Assembly (NCBI RefSeq): GCF_038502225.1
Contig: NC_091357.1
Span: 5,117,725-5,181,724 of the forward strand
Reading direction: 5' to 3'
DNA: 64,000 nt
DNA from: Cherax quadricarinatus
Lineage: Eukaryota > Arthropoda > Malacostraca > Decapoda > Parastacidae
Shown: positions 27,641-38,399 of the stretch, piece after piece
Numbering within the stretch: position 1 is the stretch's first letter
Layout: every line of letters begins with the position of its first letter
The notes under the pieces: model-generated
What the model saw: the letters and a program-made list of their open reading frames with translations, nothing else
What the model was told of the DNA's origin: nothing
The model's database searches: none
Made by a program: the position numbers and the translations under genes

Positions 27641-27879
27641 GGAGGAGCGGCATAATGCTGTGACTGGCATTGTATAAGTAGTATATTTTGTATGCAGTCA
27701 AGAACATTATAAAAAAAATGGTATGTTAGGTATCTAAAGCTTAAAGACCTGCTTATACATCATGTGTACTACTCAGCCTGATTAGAAATTCCACGCAAAT
27801 AAAAGGAAAACACTGCCTGAAAATACCAAAAGGTTTCCTGTCTACAACTGCTTTAATGCTGTGAAACTTAAGACACATG

Positions 27880-28270
27880 TGCAACATCTGGATATCTTTA
27901 TTGTAGACGTTTCGCCATCCAGATTCATCAATACAGATTCTAGGACATAATTAGAAGACAGTAGAACTATATACAAAAGATGAGGTAATCAATCCCTCAG
28001 CCTTGGAGTTAGTGTTCACAACATCGTGGTGGAGGAGAATCTGGAGCAAAGGCAAGAAGACTGGCGGTTATATAGGCGTCAGTGGATAAAGACGTGTAGC
28101 AGACGAGGGCATAGTCACTGGTAGGCGGGATTCCCCAGTGGAAGTAGATCCTACCCAAAGGTATGGGTTAGTTGTAGCAGCCGTGAAGGCCTTGTAGATG
28201 TCCTCTGAACCAAGATTCCATGATGTTGCAGTGTCTGACAAGTTGTGCAAGAAAGGTATAAAATACCGAC
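27880..28270 (+). repeat. dispersed repeat, 'gacgtttcgccatccag' family
   Basis: It shares 'atgaggtaatca', 'tccctcagcct' and the end 'gatgttgcagtgtctgaca' in the same order with 55.21-55.60 kb. It has no clear ORF. A link to Penelope-like elements is possible but not shown. Confidence 0.55.
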
Positions 28271-28279
28271 AATATGCTT

Positions 28280-29805
28280 TAATGCTGTTGTTAAATAAAG
28301 CACTTGTGCATTATTATCACTTTAATTCTGTCACTCGATAAAACGCACATCATTGAGTGATAGAAATTTGATGTAGATTATCTATAGTTGTCCAGTACGT
28401 TATTTGCAACCCCTCTGTATACTCAACGTCAATTTTTGTTTTTACTATGTATCTCATACTTGAAACTCAAGGACATAGAGAATATTTAATGGTAACATGG
28501 TGAAGTGTAGGAAAGAAGAACACTTCAGTAGGTCTACTGACTCATGATGGCAGTAGTAGTAGTGGTAAGGCCGGAATTTATCGTTTTGAAAAGGAGGAAT
28601 CCAGAGATGAAGCTACCTTTGAACTGTTTAATTGTGACTCGCTAAATCGTAATAACACTACTGTGATTTGTGTAGTTGTCTGAAATGAAGATAGTCACTC
28701 GAGGGCATTTTTGTCTGCAGGTATCTGGTTTCCTGTTAAGTGGGCGTCGCTCCGTTCCATCAAGTGGCTGGTGGTGGTCCAATGTTGTACACGTGCGTCG
28801 CTCGTGAAGGTTTGGTTTAAGTATGAGCATTTCTCGTGCAAATACCATATATATGCTCTTAACAAAAAAGCGACGATGCCTCGTTTAGTCTTAATATTTT
28901 GACCAGGGCAGAAGTATGTCAAGTCATGTTTTTTGTAGGCTGCCCGTAGCCTTGGAATTTTATGGTGGTATCTACATGTGGACAAGGACGTCAAGAAATA
29001 TTCTGTTTTCTCTCCAAGCGTAAACTGGATTACCGGCTCAGCTTCATGAGCCTCGTAATACTGCAGCAAGCCTGATAATACTGCAACTTACTTGCCAACG
29101 CTGTAACAATCCTACCAGTACTGCAACAGGACTGTCACCACAGAACACGCCTGTCACCATCACAATACACCTGTCACCACGGAAACAGGCCTGCGCCTAC
29201 TGCAACAGGCATGCCACCATTGCAAGGGTGGTGCCACCACTACAGCATTACCACAAGCACCACACGTAATAACAAGCAATATGAAAGTCTCAGGAATGAA
29301 ACAGGATTGGGTAGCGTCGGCAGCTGGTGCAGGGAGATGGAGCAGCTGGTCCCCAACCAGCTGCTTGCACCTCCTCATGCACTACCTAATCCCTTCTCAC
29401 ACGCTCTGACCCCCCTCTCATGAATTCCCACATTCACTGCACATGCAGTCTATTCTCAGCCGACACAATTAAAAAAATGTAATCCCGTACGAAAAATTTG
29501 TAAAAACATTGGAGTCTCCTAGTATGGAATAATCACGTTTTATTTGTGAATGATATTTTGGTAATGCTCAAGGCTCTGTAAATCGAGAAGTTTGAGAACG
29601 AAGGATTCTTAAATTGGACGAAGCTCTCTGGTAGGCTCGGGTCTGGGTTGAAGCGATAACATGTAAATCAAATTCACTGTCGAGGGAAGAGCCTTGCCCC
29701 CCCCCATCTCCCCTCTCCCCTTCCTTCCCCCTCCGGCAGCATTTTCCTGCAGCAGACATGATGCAACACGTTTGAAACCTTTTTTACTTTATCCTGCCTA
29801 ACTTG
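28280..29805. other. no assigned gene
   Basis: A minus-strand open frame at 28695-29069 (124 codons; contains LSTCRYHHKIPRLRAAYKK) has no family I recognise and no clear splice sites. Positions 29060-29260 are rich in loosely repeated 'cctgtcaccac' and 'tactgcaac' motifs. Otherwise nothing is supported. Confidence 0.35.
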
Positions 29806-29809
29806 TCAT

Positions 29810-30226
29810 TATTCAAGATTACGACTAATCTAGAGTAATGATTTATTCAAGATTACGACTAATTTAGAATAATGATTTATTCTAGGTTGCGACTAATCTA
29901 GAATAATGATTTATTCTAGATTACGACTATAATCTAGAATAATGGTTTATTCTAGATTACGACTATAATCTAGAATAATGGTTTATTCTAGATTACGACT
30001 ATAATCTAGAATAATGATTTATTCTAGATTACGACTGTAATCTAGAATAATGATTTATTCTAGATTACGACTATAATCTAGAATAATGGTTTATTCTAGA
30101 TTACGACTATAATCTAGAATAATGGTTTATTCTAGATTACGACTATAATCTAGAATAATGATTTGTTCTAGATTGCGACTGTAATCTAGAATAATGATTT
30201 ATTCTAGATTACTACTGTAATCTAGA
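29810..30226 (+). repeat. 36-bp palindromic minisatellite
   Basis: About 12 units. The mature unit holds a perfect inverted repeat, TTATTCTAGATTA, then CGACTA, then TAATCTAGAATAA. The first three units lack a few bases in the loop side and are the most diverged; later units are near identical with 'ctataat' and 'ctgtaat' variants. Confidence 0.95.
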
Positions 30227-30324
30227 GCAAAAAACCTGTAAGTTGCTTAGCCTCGTCCCTGTACCCTGTGGTGTGCCTGTGATGACTGCCGCCCTCAGGA
30301 TGCAACCCCCAAGATAGTTGAAAT

Positions 30325-30470
30325 CATAATTATAATTTTTAAATGGTGGACCGGTAAGCCAGGGGAAGGTTTCGGTCAGATGACCAAAAGCTCCGGCGGC
30401 AGGTTACATGACTAAGACCTGCGTCGGGAAACACTTGTCCTGTTTTCTGACATATCTTACCTAACCACAG
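30325..30470 (+). repeat. dispersed repeat, 'ccggtaagcc' family
   Basis: 'ggtggaccggtaagccag', 'gatgaccaaaagctcc', 'tgactaagacctgcgtc' and 'gaaacacttgtcctg' recur in the same order at 38.22-38.40 kb (inverted) and 60.39-60.54 kb. It has no coding capacity and is probably a SINE or MITE. Confidence 0.7.
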
Positions 30471-30559
30471 GATGGGTATGGGGTGACCACTCACAGGATG
30501 GGTATGGGGTGACCACTCACCCCATATCCATCCATGAGGCTGCATAAGAAAACTGAGGT

Positions 30560-31020
30560 TAATCTCTGAGATCTCCCTTCGGACGAGGGCTGACATGTAG
30601 TGCTCGAGGGCTCTTGATCCAAGGAGTTAGAGCTACCCTTGTTCTCCCGAGATTGAACCTGATTACCTTCCGTTCTCCATGCGCTCTATAACCCTTACGG
30701 GTAAAGTACTTCCCAACAATAACAAGACGAGTGTACAGACACCCAAATGCTTCACATATATCTTGTTCATATTTTAGATATTGTATACCATTTAATGGTA
30801 ATAATAATTTGTTGGGCTTTAGCCACTTTAACTTTTTTCGGGTTATCCTAGTTAATTTACACATTTTACTTACGTGTAACTGTATTTGTGTGCCTGTACC
30901 TAAATAAACTTAATATGTTATAATGAGGTTGTGTATGATGGCTTTACTTGGGTAAGTGCGTTTAGCATTTAGTTATGATTGTATTAATAGCTAGGTTAAG
31001 TAGTCTACGCTGGAAGCTTA
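30560..31020. other. no assigned gene
   Basis: Apparently unique sequence between two repeats. It contains a duplicated 'cacaggatgggtatggggtgaccact' phrase just before it (30476-30520). Nothing coding is supported. Confidence 0.4.
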
Positions 31021-31178
31021 TTATTATTACATGGGGGAGCGCTAAACCCGTAGGATTATACAGCGCTTGTGGGGGGGATGGAAGGTATTTAGGTTTAATT
31101 CAGGGAACTGGAGCACAGATTCAATTCCCTAGATCAAGAGCCCCTCACCAGCATCAGTAAGCCTCCCTTGAGGGGACT
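31021..31178 (+). repeat. dispersed repeat, 'gcgctaaaccc' family
   Basis: 'tgggggagcgctaaacccg', 'ggattatacagcgc', 'gaactggagcacagattc', 'atcaagagcccctcacc' and an end near 'cctcccttgagggg'. Other copies: 15041 (partial), 33300 (inverted, diverged), 46829 (inverted), 59010. It is flanked on the left by ATT triplets. It is a short interspersed element of unknown promoter type. Confidence 0.75.
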
Positions 31179-31862
31179 GGAAGCGTAGTTATTTGTGTAT
31201 TATTCCAGTCAAGGTATTGTGCGTTCTTGTTCTTTGCTGGAAGCTTTATTAAGCGTTTAAGCTTTAAATTGGGATAGGCAGGATAGGTCCCTCACCTCAG
31301 ATAAGACGCAACTTATTCTTAGGCAGAGTATTAGGGTGGTTAATGGAGTTCAAAGACTATTACACGAGGGTCATTAAGGCTGAATATCGCCTGTTCACTA
31401 CCACTCAAGAATACTTCAGTACCTAAAATAGGGATTAAAATAAACTGTGTATATAGACTGAAACATAAAATTCTCGGTGTATATATGGTCGAGTCAAAGT
31501 AATTCTTCACATTTTTCAGTGTTTAAAATTTGCTCGCTAGGAAAATATATTCGTAGAGACCTATAATTTCCAATTTTTTAAGTATCTTCTACTTGAAAAA
31601 TTAACTATTACAGTATATTTCCTGTCACTTTCAATTAGTTTCAAATATGTTTCGTTATATAGTTATTATTATTATTTTTATTTTGTATTTAGTGAGGTTC
31701 CGGTGAAAATGGCAGACTATATATTGGAACTTTTGGAAGTTAAAAATGAATGTTCACTTGTCTGTGTTCATCTTTTTTTTTTCGCACAAAACACCACCTG
31801 GTTTCAAGCAAATAAAAGCATACGTGGCCTCGGTTCATGTTTTTATTTTTGGTTCTGGTATA

Positions 31863-32069
31863 TGTGTATATAGGTATATGTACGAGTGTTGGTGGGTGTA
31901 TGTACTCAGCTACATAGCTAGCTCTGTTTCCTGTGTATATAGGTATATGTACGAGTGTTGGTGGGTGTATGTACTCAGCTAGATAGCTAGCTCTGTTTCC
32001 TGTGTATATAGGTTTATGTACGAGTGTTGGTGGGTGTATGTACTCAGCTACATAGCTAGCTCTGTTTCC
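31863..32069 (+). repeat. 69-bp tandem repeat, three units
   Basis: Units start at 31863, 31932 and 32001 and differ at one or two bases. Because 69 is a multiple of 3, a minus-strand frame reads through as a 23-residue repeat, which is an artefact. Confidence 0.95.
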
Positions 32070-32099
32070 TGGGGTCGAATTTAGATTTCTCCCCTCCTT

Positions 32100-32232
32100 G
32101 TACTCACCTATTTGTGGTTGCAGGGGTCGATTCATAGTTCCTGGCCCCGCCTCTTCACTGGTCGCTACTAGGTCCACTCTCGGCTCCATAAGCTTTTATC
32201 ATACCTTTTCTTAAAACTATGTATGGAGTGGG
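32100..32232 (-). mobile_element. family B LINE 3' tail fragment
   Basis: The minus strand follows the family B 3' UTR ('gagcggggccaggaac'-like, 'gacccctgcaaccac') to its terminal 'taggtgagtac'. Confidence 0.75.
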
Positions 32233-32350
32233 AGCATTGGGAGCGGTGAGTATGAGAGGGAATAAAGTGGTGTGGGACGAGTGTTAGTCATTACTTTCCT
32301 CTCATTACTATTTATTGTCTTGACTGTTATCATCACTTTGGTTAGTATTA

Positions 32351-32905
32351 TTACGTGTTACCCAGTACGTAATTTGTAATTACGGTACGTGTTACCCAGT
32401 ACGTAATTTGTAATTACAGTACGTGTTACCCAGTACGTAATTTGTAATTACGGTACGTGTTACCCAGTACGTAATTTGTAATTACGGTACGTGTTACCCA
32501 GTACGTAATTTGTAATTACGGTACGTGTTACCCAGTACGTAATTTGTAATTACGGTACGTGTTACCCAGTGCGTAATTTGTAATTACGGTACGTGTTACC
32601 CAGTGCGTAATTTGTAAGTACAGTACGTGTTACCCAGTGCGTAATTTGTAATTACGGTACGTGTTACCCAGTGCGTAATTTGTAATTACGGTACGTGTTA
32701 CCCAGTGCGTAATTTGTAATTACGGTACGTGTTACCCAGTGAGCAACTTGTAATTACGGTACGTGTTACCCAGTGAGCAACTTGTAATTACGGTACGTGT
32801 TACCCAGTGAGCAACTTGTAATTACGGTACGTGTTACCCAGTGAGCAACTTGTAATTACGGTACGTGTTACCCAGTGAGCAACTTGTAATTACGGTACGT
32901 GTTAC
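32351..32905 (+). repeat. 34-bp minisatellite in three variant blocks
   Basis: 16 units. Units 1-6 have 'cagtacgtaatttg', 7-11 'cagtgcgtaatttg', 12-16 'cagtgagcaacttg'. In the first two blocks the unit includes the inverted repeat CGTAATT-TGT-AATTACG; the third block has lost it. Confidence 0.96.
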
Positions 32906-33038
32906 GTGCTTCTAAAGACACTGACACCACGAAATTAATTTTGTTACTAATGAATATTTTTGACCGGGTTTTCCTTGTGATGTAATGAAGGTGTGGTTAA
33001 TTACTTACCTGACAGGTGTTGACGTCTGGCAAGACAGC

Positions 33039-33276
33039 GCAAAACAACCACGGGGAGGAGTTGAATGATAGCTCTAGGCCTTTCGTGTTGCAATCAGCAC
33101 GTCAGGAGCTTGCAGTGTTGCAGAAAGGAGGAAGTCCAAGCAAATATGTCCAGTGTCTTTGCTCGTTCATGCAAAGACACTTCCTCTTTTCTGCAACATT
33201 GCAAGCTCCTGATGTGTTGATTGCAACACGAAAGGCCTAGAGCTATCATTCAACTCCTCCCCGTGATTGTTTTTGC
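33039..33276. repeat. 238-bp near-perfect hairpin
   Basis: The left arm from 33039 ('gcaaaacaaccacgggg') is inverted in the right arm ending 33276 ('ccgtgattgtttttgc'). The arms are about 95 bp with about ten differences, and a smaller perfect hairpin (AGTGTCTTTGC / GCAAAGACACT) lies in the middle. It is a foldback-type element without coding capacity. It is not a tRNA or CRISPR. Confidence 0.9.
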
Positions 33277-33299
33277 ATATTATATCGCTTGTTCGCGAT

Positions 33300-33452
33300 T
33301 TTTGCACAACAGGTTAATATCCTCCCTTGAGGCTGCTGAAGAGCTCTTCATCCAGGAAACTGGAGCTAGCCTCGCCCTCCATGGATGGAGCCTGATTATC
33401 TAGCATTCCCCAGGTGCTGTGCGGCCCCTGAGGGTTTAGCGCTTCCCCGTAA
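33300..33452 (-). repeat. diverged 'gcgctaaaccc' family copy
   Basis: On the minus strand it starts 'ggggaagcgctaaaccctc' and ends in the 'cctcaagggagg' block. The middle is diverged. Confidence 0.55.
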
Positions 33453-33459
33453 ATATAAA

Positions 33460-33725
33460 ACAAACGTGAACCTGGTAACGTCAGCAACGTAACAAACGTG
33501 AACCTGGTAACGTCAGCAACGTAACAAACGTGAACCTGGTAACGTCAGCAACGTAACAAACGTGAACCTGGTAACGTCAGCAACGTAACAAACGTGAACC
33601 TGGTAACGTCAGCAACGTAACAAACGTGAACCTGGTAACGTCAGCAACGTAACAAACGTGAGCCTGGTAACGTCAGCAACGTAACAAACGTGAACCTGGT
33701 AACGTCAGCAACTTAACAAACGCTG
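33460..33725 (+). repeat. 32-bp minisatellite
   Basis: Eight units starting ACAAACGTGAACCTGG, at 32-bp steps from 33460, almost identical, plus a broken ninth. Confidence 0.96.
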
Positions 33726-33750
33726 AACTTGTCGCGTGTGTGTACCTGAG

Positions 33751-33880
33751 TGTGTACTCGCCTACTCACATGTGTGTTTGTGGTTGTAGGGGTCGAGTCA
33801 CAGCTCTCGTGTGTTCATGGTTCTTGTTGGTCACTAGCAAATCTACTCTCGAAACCGTGTATAAAGGTTATCTTCACTAC
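33751..33880 (-). mobile_element. family B LINE 3' tail fragment, diverged
   Basis: The minus strand ends in 'cctacaaccacaaacacac', then a 'gtaggcgagtac' end like the family B tail. The adjoining part is diverged. Confidence 0.55.
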
Positions 33881-34031
33881 CTGAACATCCGGTTCCAACC
33901 ACTAAGAACGAACTGCATGTCTGTTTCCTAGTATGACTTGCGAAATCGTAATGACACGATTGGAGTTTTGAGAGACTGACCGCGGGTTCAAACCCCACCC
34001 GTGGTATGGTTTATTTCCTAATATCCCACTG

Positions 34032-34032
34032 G

Positions 34033-34065
<33 letters not shown>

Positions 34066-34110
34066 TCTGTCTCTTTCTCTCTCTGTCTCTCTGTCTGTCT
34101 CTGTCTCTCT
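34032..34110 (+). repeat. (TC)n-rich microsatellite
   Basis: Imperfect TC/TCTG repeats. Confidence 0.95.
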
Positions 34111-34404
34111 ACATTTAAGTTACACTACACAAGTATTGATCCTTGGGACACCTCGCTTGTCATATTTCTCCACTGTGATACCTCGTGCTTTACCATCACA
34201 CCGTTCCTTATCATATTATCGATGCCAATGCTATTTTTTTTATTCCAACTCGTGGTCTGGTTTGACGGATACCGTGTCAAATACTTTTACGCAGTCTGGA
34301 ACTATCCTTCCCCTCTCTTATGCTTGATATCCGTGCGTTACTGAATTCCAGCAGGTTTGTGGGCCTGGATTTGCCCTCAGTCTGAGGGTAAACACACACA
34401 CACA

Positions 34405-35018
34405 CGTCACAAAAATAACTGCTGCAGCATATGGGCGCCTAGCAAACCTCAGAACAGCATTCCGACATCTTAATAAGGAATCGTTCAAGACCCTGTACAC
34501 CGTGTACGTTAGGCCCATATTGGAGTATGCGGCACCAGTTTGGAACCCACATCTAGCCAAGCACGTAAACTAGAGAAAGTGCAAAGGTTTGCAACAAGAC
34601 TAGTCCCAGAGCTAAGAGGTATGTCCTACGAGGAGAGGTTAAGGGAAATCAACCTGACGAAACTGGAGGACAGGAGAGATAGGGGGGACATGATAACGAC
34701 ATACAAAATACTGAGAGGAATTGACAAGGTGGACAAAGACAGGATGTTCCAGAGATTGGACATAGTAACAAGGGGACACAGTTGGAAGTTGAAGACACAG
34801 ATGAATCACAGGGATGTTAGGAAGTATTTCTTCAGCCACAGAGTAGTCAGTAAGTGGAATAATTTGGGAAGCGATGTAGTGGAGGCAGGATCCATACATA
34901 GCTTTAAGCAGAGGTATGATAAAGCTCACGGTTCAGGGAGAGTGACCTAGTAGCGATCAGTGAAGAGGCGGGGCCAGGAGCTCGGACTCGACCCCCGCAA
35001 CCTCAACTAGGTGAGTAC
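34405..35018 (+). mobile_element. family B LINE, 5'-truncated copy
   Basis: It starts inside the RT C-terminus just after an AC run (ITAAAYGRLANLRTAF reading) and runs through 34540-34950 (RFATRLVPELRGMSYEERL, DRGDMITTYKILRG, VVSKWNNLGSDVVEAG) to the tail 'caactaggtgagtacg'. A two-base deletion near 34567 shifts the frame. It retains the segment deleted in the 22.8-24.1 kb copy. Confidence 0.85.
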
Positions 35019-35292
35019 GTACGTTCCAGAGATGGGACACAACAACAAGGGGTCACAGTTGGAAGTTGAAGACGCAGATGAATCACAGGGATGTTCGGAA
35101 GTATTTCTTCAGTCAGAGTAGTCAGGAAGTAGAATAGTTTGGGAAGCGATGTAGTGGAGGCAAGATTCATAGTTGTAAGCAGAGGTATGATAAAGCTCAT
35201 GGTTCAGGGAGAGTGACCCAGTAGCGGCCAGTGAAGAGGAGGGTCCAGGAGCTGTGACTCGACCCCTGCAACCACAACTAGGTGAGTACACA
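35019..35292 (+). mobile_element. family B LINE, second truncated copy in tandem
   Basis: It begins directly at the end of the previous copy with 'acgttccagagatggg' and repeats the last 270 bp of the element, ending 'caactaggtgagtacacac'. It is head-to-tail with its neighbour. Confidence 0.83.
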
Positions 35293-35299
35293 CTCCCAT

Positions 35300-36600
35300 A
35301 TAAAAAGAGACGACTAGGGTGATGAGTGGTGGGTAGCAGCACCACCTGGGAGGGTGCCAGCACCATACGGGTGAGTGGTGTCACTGGGTGGTACTACCAC
35401 CTGGGTGAGGGGCGGCACTACACCCCCCGGGGAGGATGAGTGGGGTGGTGGTGTTATTGGTGGCGTGTCTCCCCCTGTGACTGTGTCATCACAGGCCGCT
35501 CCAACACTAGTGTTACAACCTTTCATCCAACACTCGAAATGAATTCCCGTTCCTCCTCTCCTTTGTTTTACTTCCTCACTTTCCCTTTTATCTCTCTCTT
35601 ATATACCTTCCCCATCCTTTCCAAGTTTTCTTCTATCTACTTTTCCTATTCGTTCCTCTATCCCACTTTTTCCTTGTTTTCTTTAGTCCATTTTAGATTT
35701 TTATTTATCTACCCAATGGAATCATACGTAATTTACACTGTATATGATGATTGTACTTATGTGTACTTGTACTTAAATAACTTACTTTACTGATACACCT
35801 TTAACGTATGGTCTAACTTTTTTAAATTGTAAATAACTTAATGTACCAACTATGGCTTTTAATTCTGCACTCTGTAACCCCTCTGCTTCACTAGCCACTA
35901 CTAACTGCTCGGTTATTGCATGTTTTTGAATACAGCAACAACAGTATAGAGACAAAATCTAAAATATCGAAAACAAAGGAACAAGGAAGACAACACAACT
36001 ATTATTATCAGACTAATAATATAAACTTATTGAAAATCTGGATAAATGCAGCTTGCTCATCCATATAGTTCTTGAACCATTTCTGTTGCTCGGTGAAGTA
36101 GTGAATGTACTCATCGTCCTTGTCGGAGTTCATTGTTTTCACAAAAAGCCTTTTAGAATATATGAATATCTTTTGTCTTATACAAATTTTGATTCATTTA
36201 TAATTAATAATCTACTGTACAACTGTAAAATAATTACTATCTTACTGTACAACTATGATATACTCCTTAGTGTTAAGTAGTCTGTAGGCCAATAATGCCT
36301 AGGCTTAATAAAGGCTCTCTTTGCATTGCAACCCACTATTGTAAATACAAAATCTCAATGTACTGTTTGCAAAGACATACAATAAATAAATAGGTTCGAA
36401 CCTGAGCCGTTCTGGGCTGGTACTCAATATTTCAATGGTAATTTTTCCACAACGGATTGCGGTACAAAGAGTAGTTGCGAAAAGGATCTAATATATTTAC
36501 ACTTCAAAACCAAAAGTTCCCATCATTTTTTATGTCACAGGTTATTGTATGACTGTTGACAAAACAATCGGTAATATTGGTTAATGATTGTTGGACCGAC
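35300..36600. other. no assigned gene
   Basis: A G-rich segment with 'accacctgggtgaggg' repeats (35325-35450), a pyrimidine-rich segment (35540-35700), then AT-rich sequence. No exon, RNA or transposon is supported. Confidence 0.4.
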
Positions 36601-36614
36601 TACTACATCTAGGT

Positions 36615-36845
36615 CATGATACACAAATAACTCACACATAGAGAAGAGCTTACGACGACGTTTCGGTGTGGACCGAGGGGGACAAGGACGGGACTAAGAG
36701 AGGAAGAAAAGGTAGTAGTGGTAAGGCTGGTAGTGGAAGTAGTATTGGCAGTGGTAAGGTTGGTAGTGGAAGTGGAAGTGGCAGTGGTAAGGTTGGTAGT
36801 GGAAGTAGTAGTAGTGGCAGTGTAAGGCTGGTAGTGTAAGCAAAT
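36615..36845 (+). repeat. SINE end followed by a GGTAGTGGAAGT repeat
   Basis: 36615-36690 matches the 'cacaaataac...cgacgtttcggt' block of the repeat at 60.08 and 62.9 kb. 36700-36845 is an irregular repeat of 'ggtagtggaagt' and 'ggcagtggtaa'. The serine/threonine-rich minus frame across it is a repeat artefact. Confidence 0.65.
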
Positions 36846-37032
36846 TCTTCCCTCCTTTACTTTCCTGTTCCCTAGCACCATATTTTAAGTATGCTTCTGA
36901 TGAAATTTTTGTCAGTCCACCCCTGGCCCCAGACAGTTCATAATAAAGAGGCTAAACTGTACAGCCTTGCTTGGATGTAGTTCCTCGTTAACATTCTTAC
37001 TTTTCCTTACTCGAACTCCCATTTAATCTGGA

Positions 37033-37834
37033 GTTTTACCTGGAGTTTACCTGGAGAGAGTTCCGGGGGTCAACGCCCCCGCGGCCCGGTCGGTGACCAG
37101 GCCTCCTGGTGGATCAGAGCCTGATCAACCAGGCTGTTGCTGCTGGCTGCACGCAAACCAACGTACGAGCCACAGCCCGGCTGATCAGGAACTGACTTTA
37201 GGTGCTTGTCCAGTGCCAGCTTGAAGACTGCCAGGGGTCTGTTGGTAATCCCCCTTATGTGTGCTGGGAGGCAGTTGAACAGTCTCGGGCCCCTGACACT
37301 TATTGTATGGTCTCTTAACGTGCTAGTGACACCCCTGCTTTTCATTGGGGGGATGGTGCATCGTCTGCCAAGTCTTTTGCTTTCGTAGTGAGTGATTTTC
37401 GTGTGCAAGTTCGGTACTAGTCCCTCTAGGATTTTCCAGGTGTATATAATCATGTATCTCTCCCTCCTGCGTTCCAGGGAATACAGGTTTAGGAACCTCA
37501 AGCGCTCCCAATAATTGAGGTGTTTTATCTCCGTTATGCGCGCCGTGAAAGTTCTCTGTACATTTTGTAGGTCGGCAATTTCACCTGCCTTGAAAGGTGC
37601 TGTTAGTGTGCAGCAATATTCCAGCCTAGATAGAACAAGTGACCTGAAGAGTGTCATCATGGGCTTGGCCTCCCTAGTTTTGAAGGTTCTCATTATCCAT
37701 CCTGTCATTTTTCTAGCAGATGCGATTGATACAATGTTATGGTCCTTGAAGGTGAGATCCTCCGACATGATCACTCCCAGGTCTTTGACGTTGGTGTTTC
37801 GCTCTATTTTGTGGCCAGAATTTGTTTTGTACAG
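37033..37834 (-). mobile_element. CR1-like LINE family A, 5'-truncated copy
   Basis: The minus frame 37774-37070 is open for 234 codons: VIMSEDLTFKDHN-type start, LSRLEYCCTLTAPF, ITEIKHLNYWERL, LERRRERYMIIYTWKILEG, SVPDQPGCGSYVGL and TGPRGR at the end. The C-terminal frame is intact, so it is younger than the nested pair. The 3' end has two 'acctggagttt' repeats at 37033-37055. Confidence 0.88.
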
Positions 37835-37849
37835 TATAAATATTAAGTG

Positions 37850-38207
37850 TGGCGAGACTTGACCATATCTGTAGTGGTAACACTAGAGATTGCCAACTGT
37901 TTGGGCTAAACGCTGGCAATAAATTAGTACTGAATATGTCCCGCTTCACACACGGAGGGCCCGGGTTCGATTCCCGGCGGGTGGAAACATTTCGACACGT
38001 TTCCTTACATCTGTTGTCCTGTTCACCTAGCAGCAAATAGGTACCTGGGTGTTAGTCGACTGGTGTGGGTCGCATCCTGGGGGACAAGATTAAGGATCCC
38101 AATGGAAATAGACAGTCCTCGATGACGCACTGACTTTCTTGGGTTATCCTGGGTGGCTAACCCTCCGGGGTTAAAAATCCGAACGAAATCCTATCTTATC
38201 TTATCTT
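37850..38207 (+). repeat. tRNA-derived SINE
   Basis: Pol III B-box-like GGTTCGATTCC at about 37971, preceded by 'gcttcacacacggaggg'. It is followed by the body ('gttcacctagcagcaaatag', 'tacctgggtgttagtcgact', 'gtgtgggtcgcatcctgg') and a tail ending 'gggtggctaaccctccgggg', then (TATCT)n. This is the most complete copy of the family in the window. Confidence 0.8.
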
Positions 38208-38221
38208 ATACGGATTGGCAC

Positions 38222-38398
38222 CTTTGTTTATTACATGCCAAAGGTTAGGTTAGGTAAGGTTCGTCAGGAAACAGGACAAATGTTTCCTGACGCGGGTCTT
38301 AGTCAGATGATGACCCGCCTTTGGAGCTTTTGGTCATCTGACCGAGGCCTTCCGCTGGCTTACCGGTCCACCCCTTTAAAAATTATGGTCATTTATAA
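38222..38398 (-). repeat. dispersed repeat, 'ccggtaagcc' family
   Basis: An inverted copy of the repeat described at 30325. It includes 'aggaaacaggacaaatgtttcctg', itself a small hairpin. Confidence 0.75.
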
Positions 38399-38399
38399 C

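Noticed and set aside
31740..32189. 149-codon minus ORF with 23-residue repeats
   Set aside because: It exists only because the 69-bp tandem repeat is a multiple of three.
32351..33725. CRISPR array
   Set aside because: Direct repeats without unique spacers, in a eukaryotic context. These are ordinary minisatellites.
36609..36881. threonine/serine-rich minus ORF
   Set aside because: Translation of an irregular GGTAGTGGAAGT repeat. No start context or homologue.
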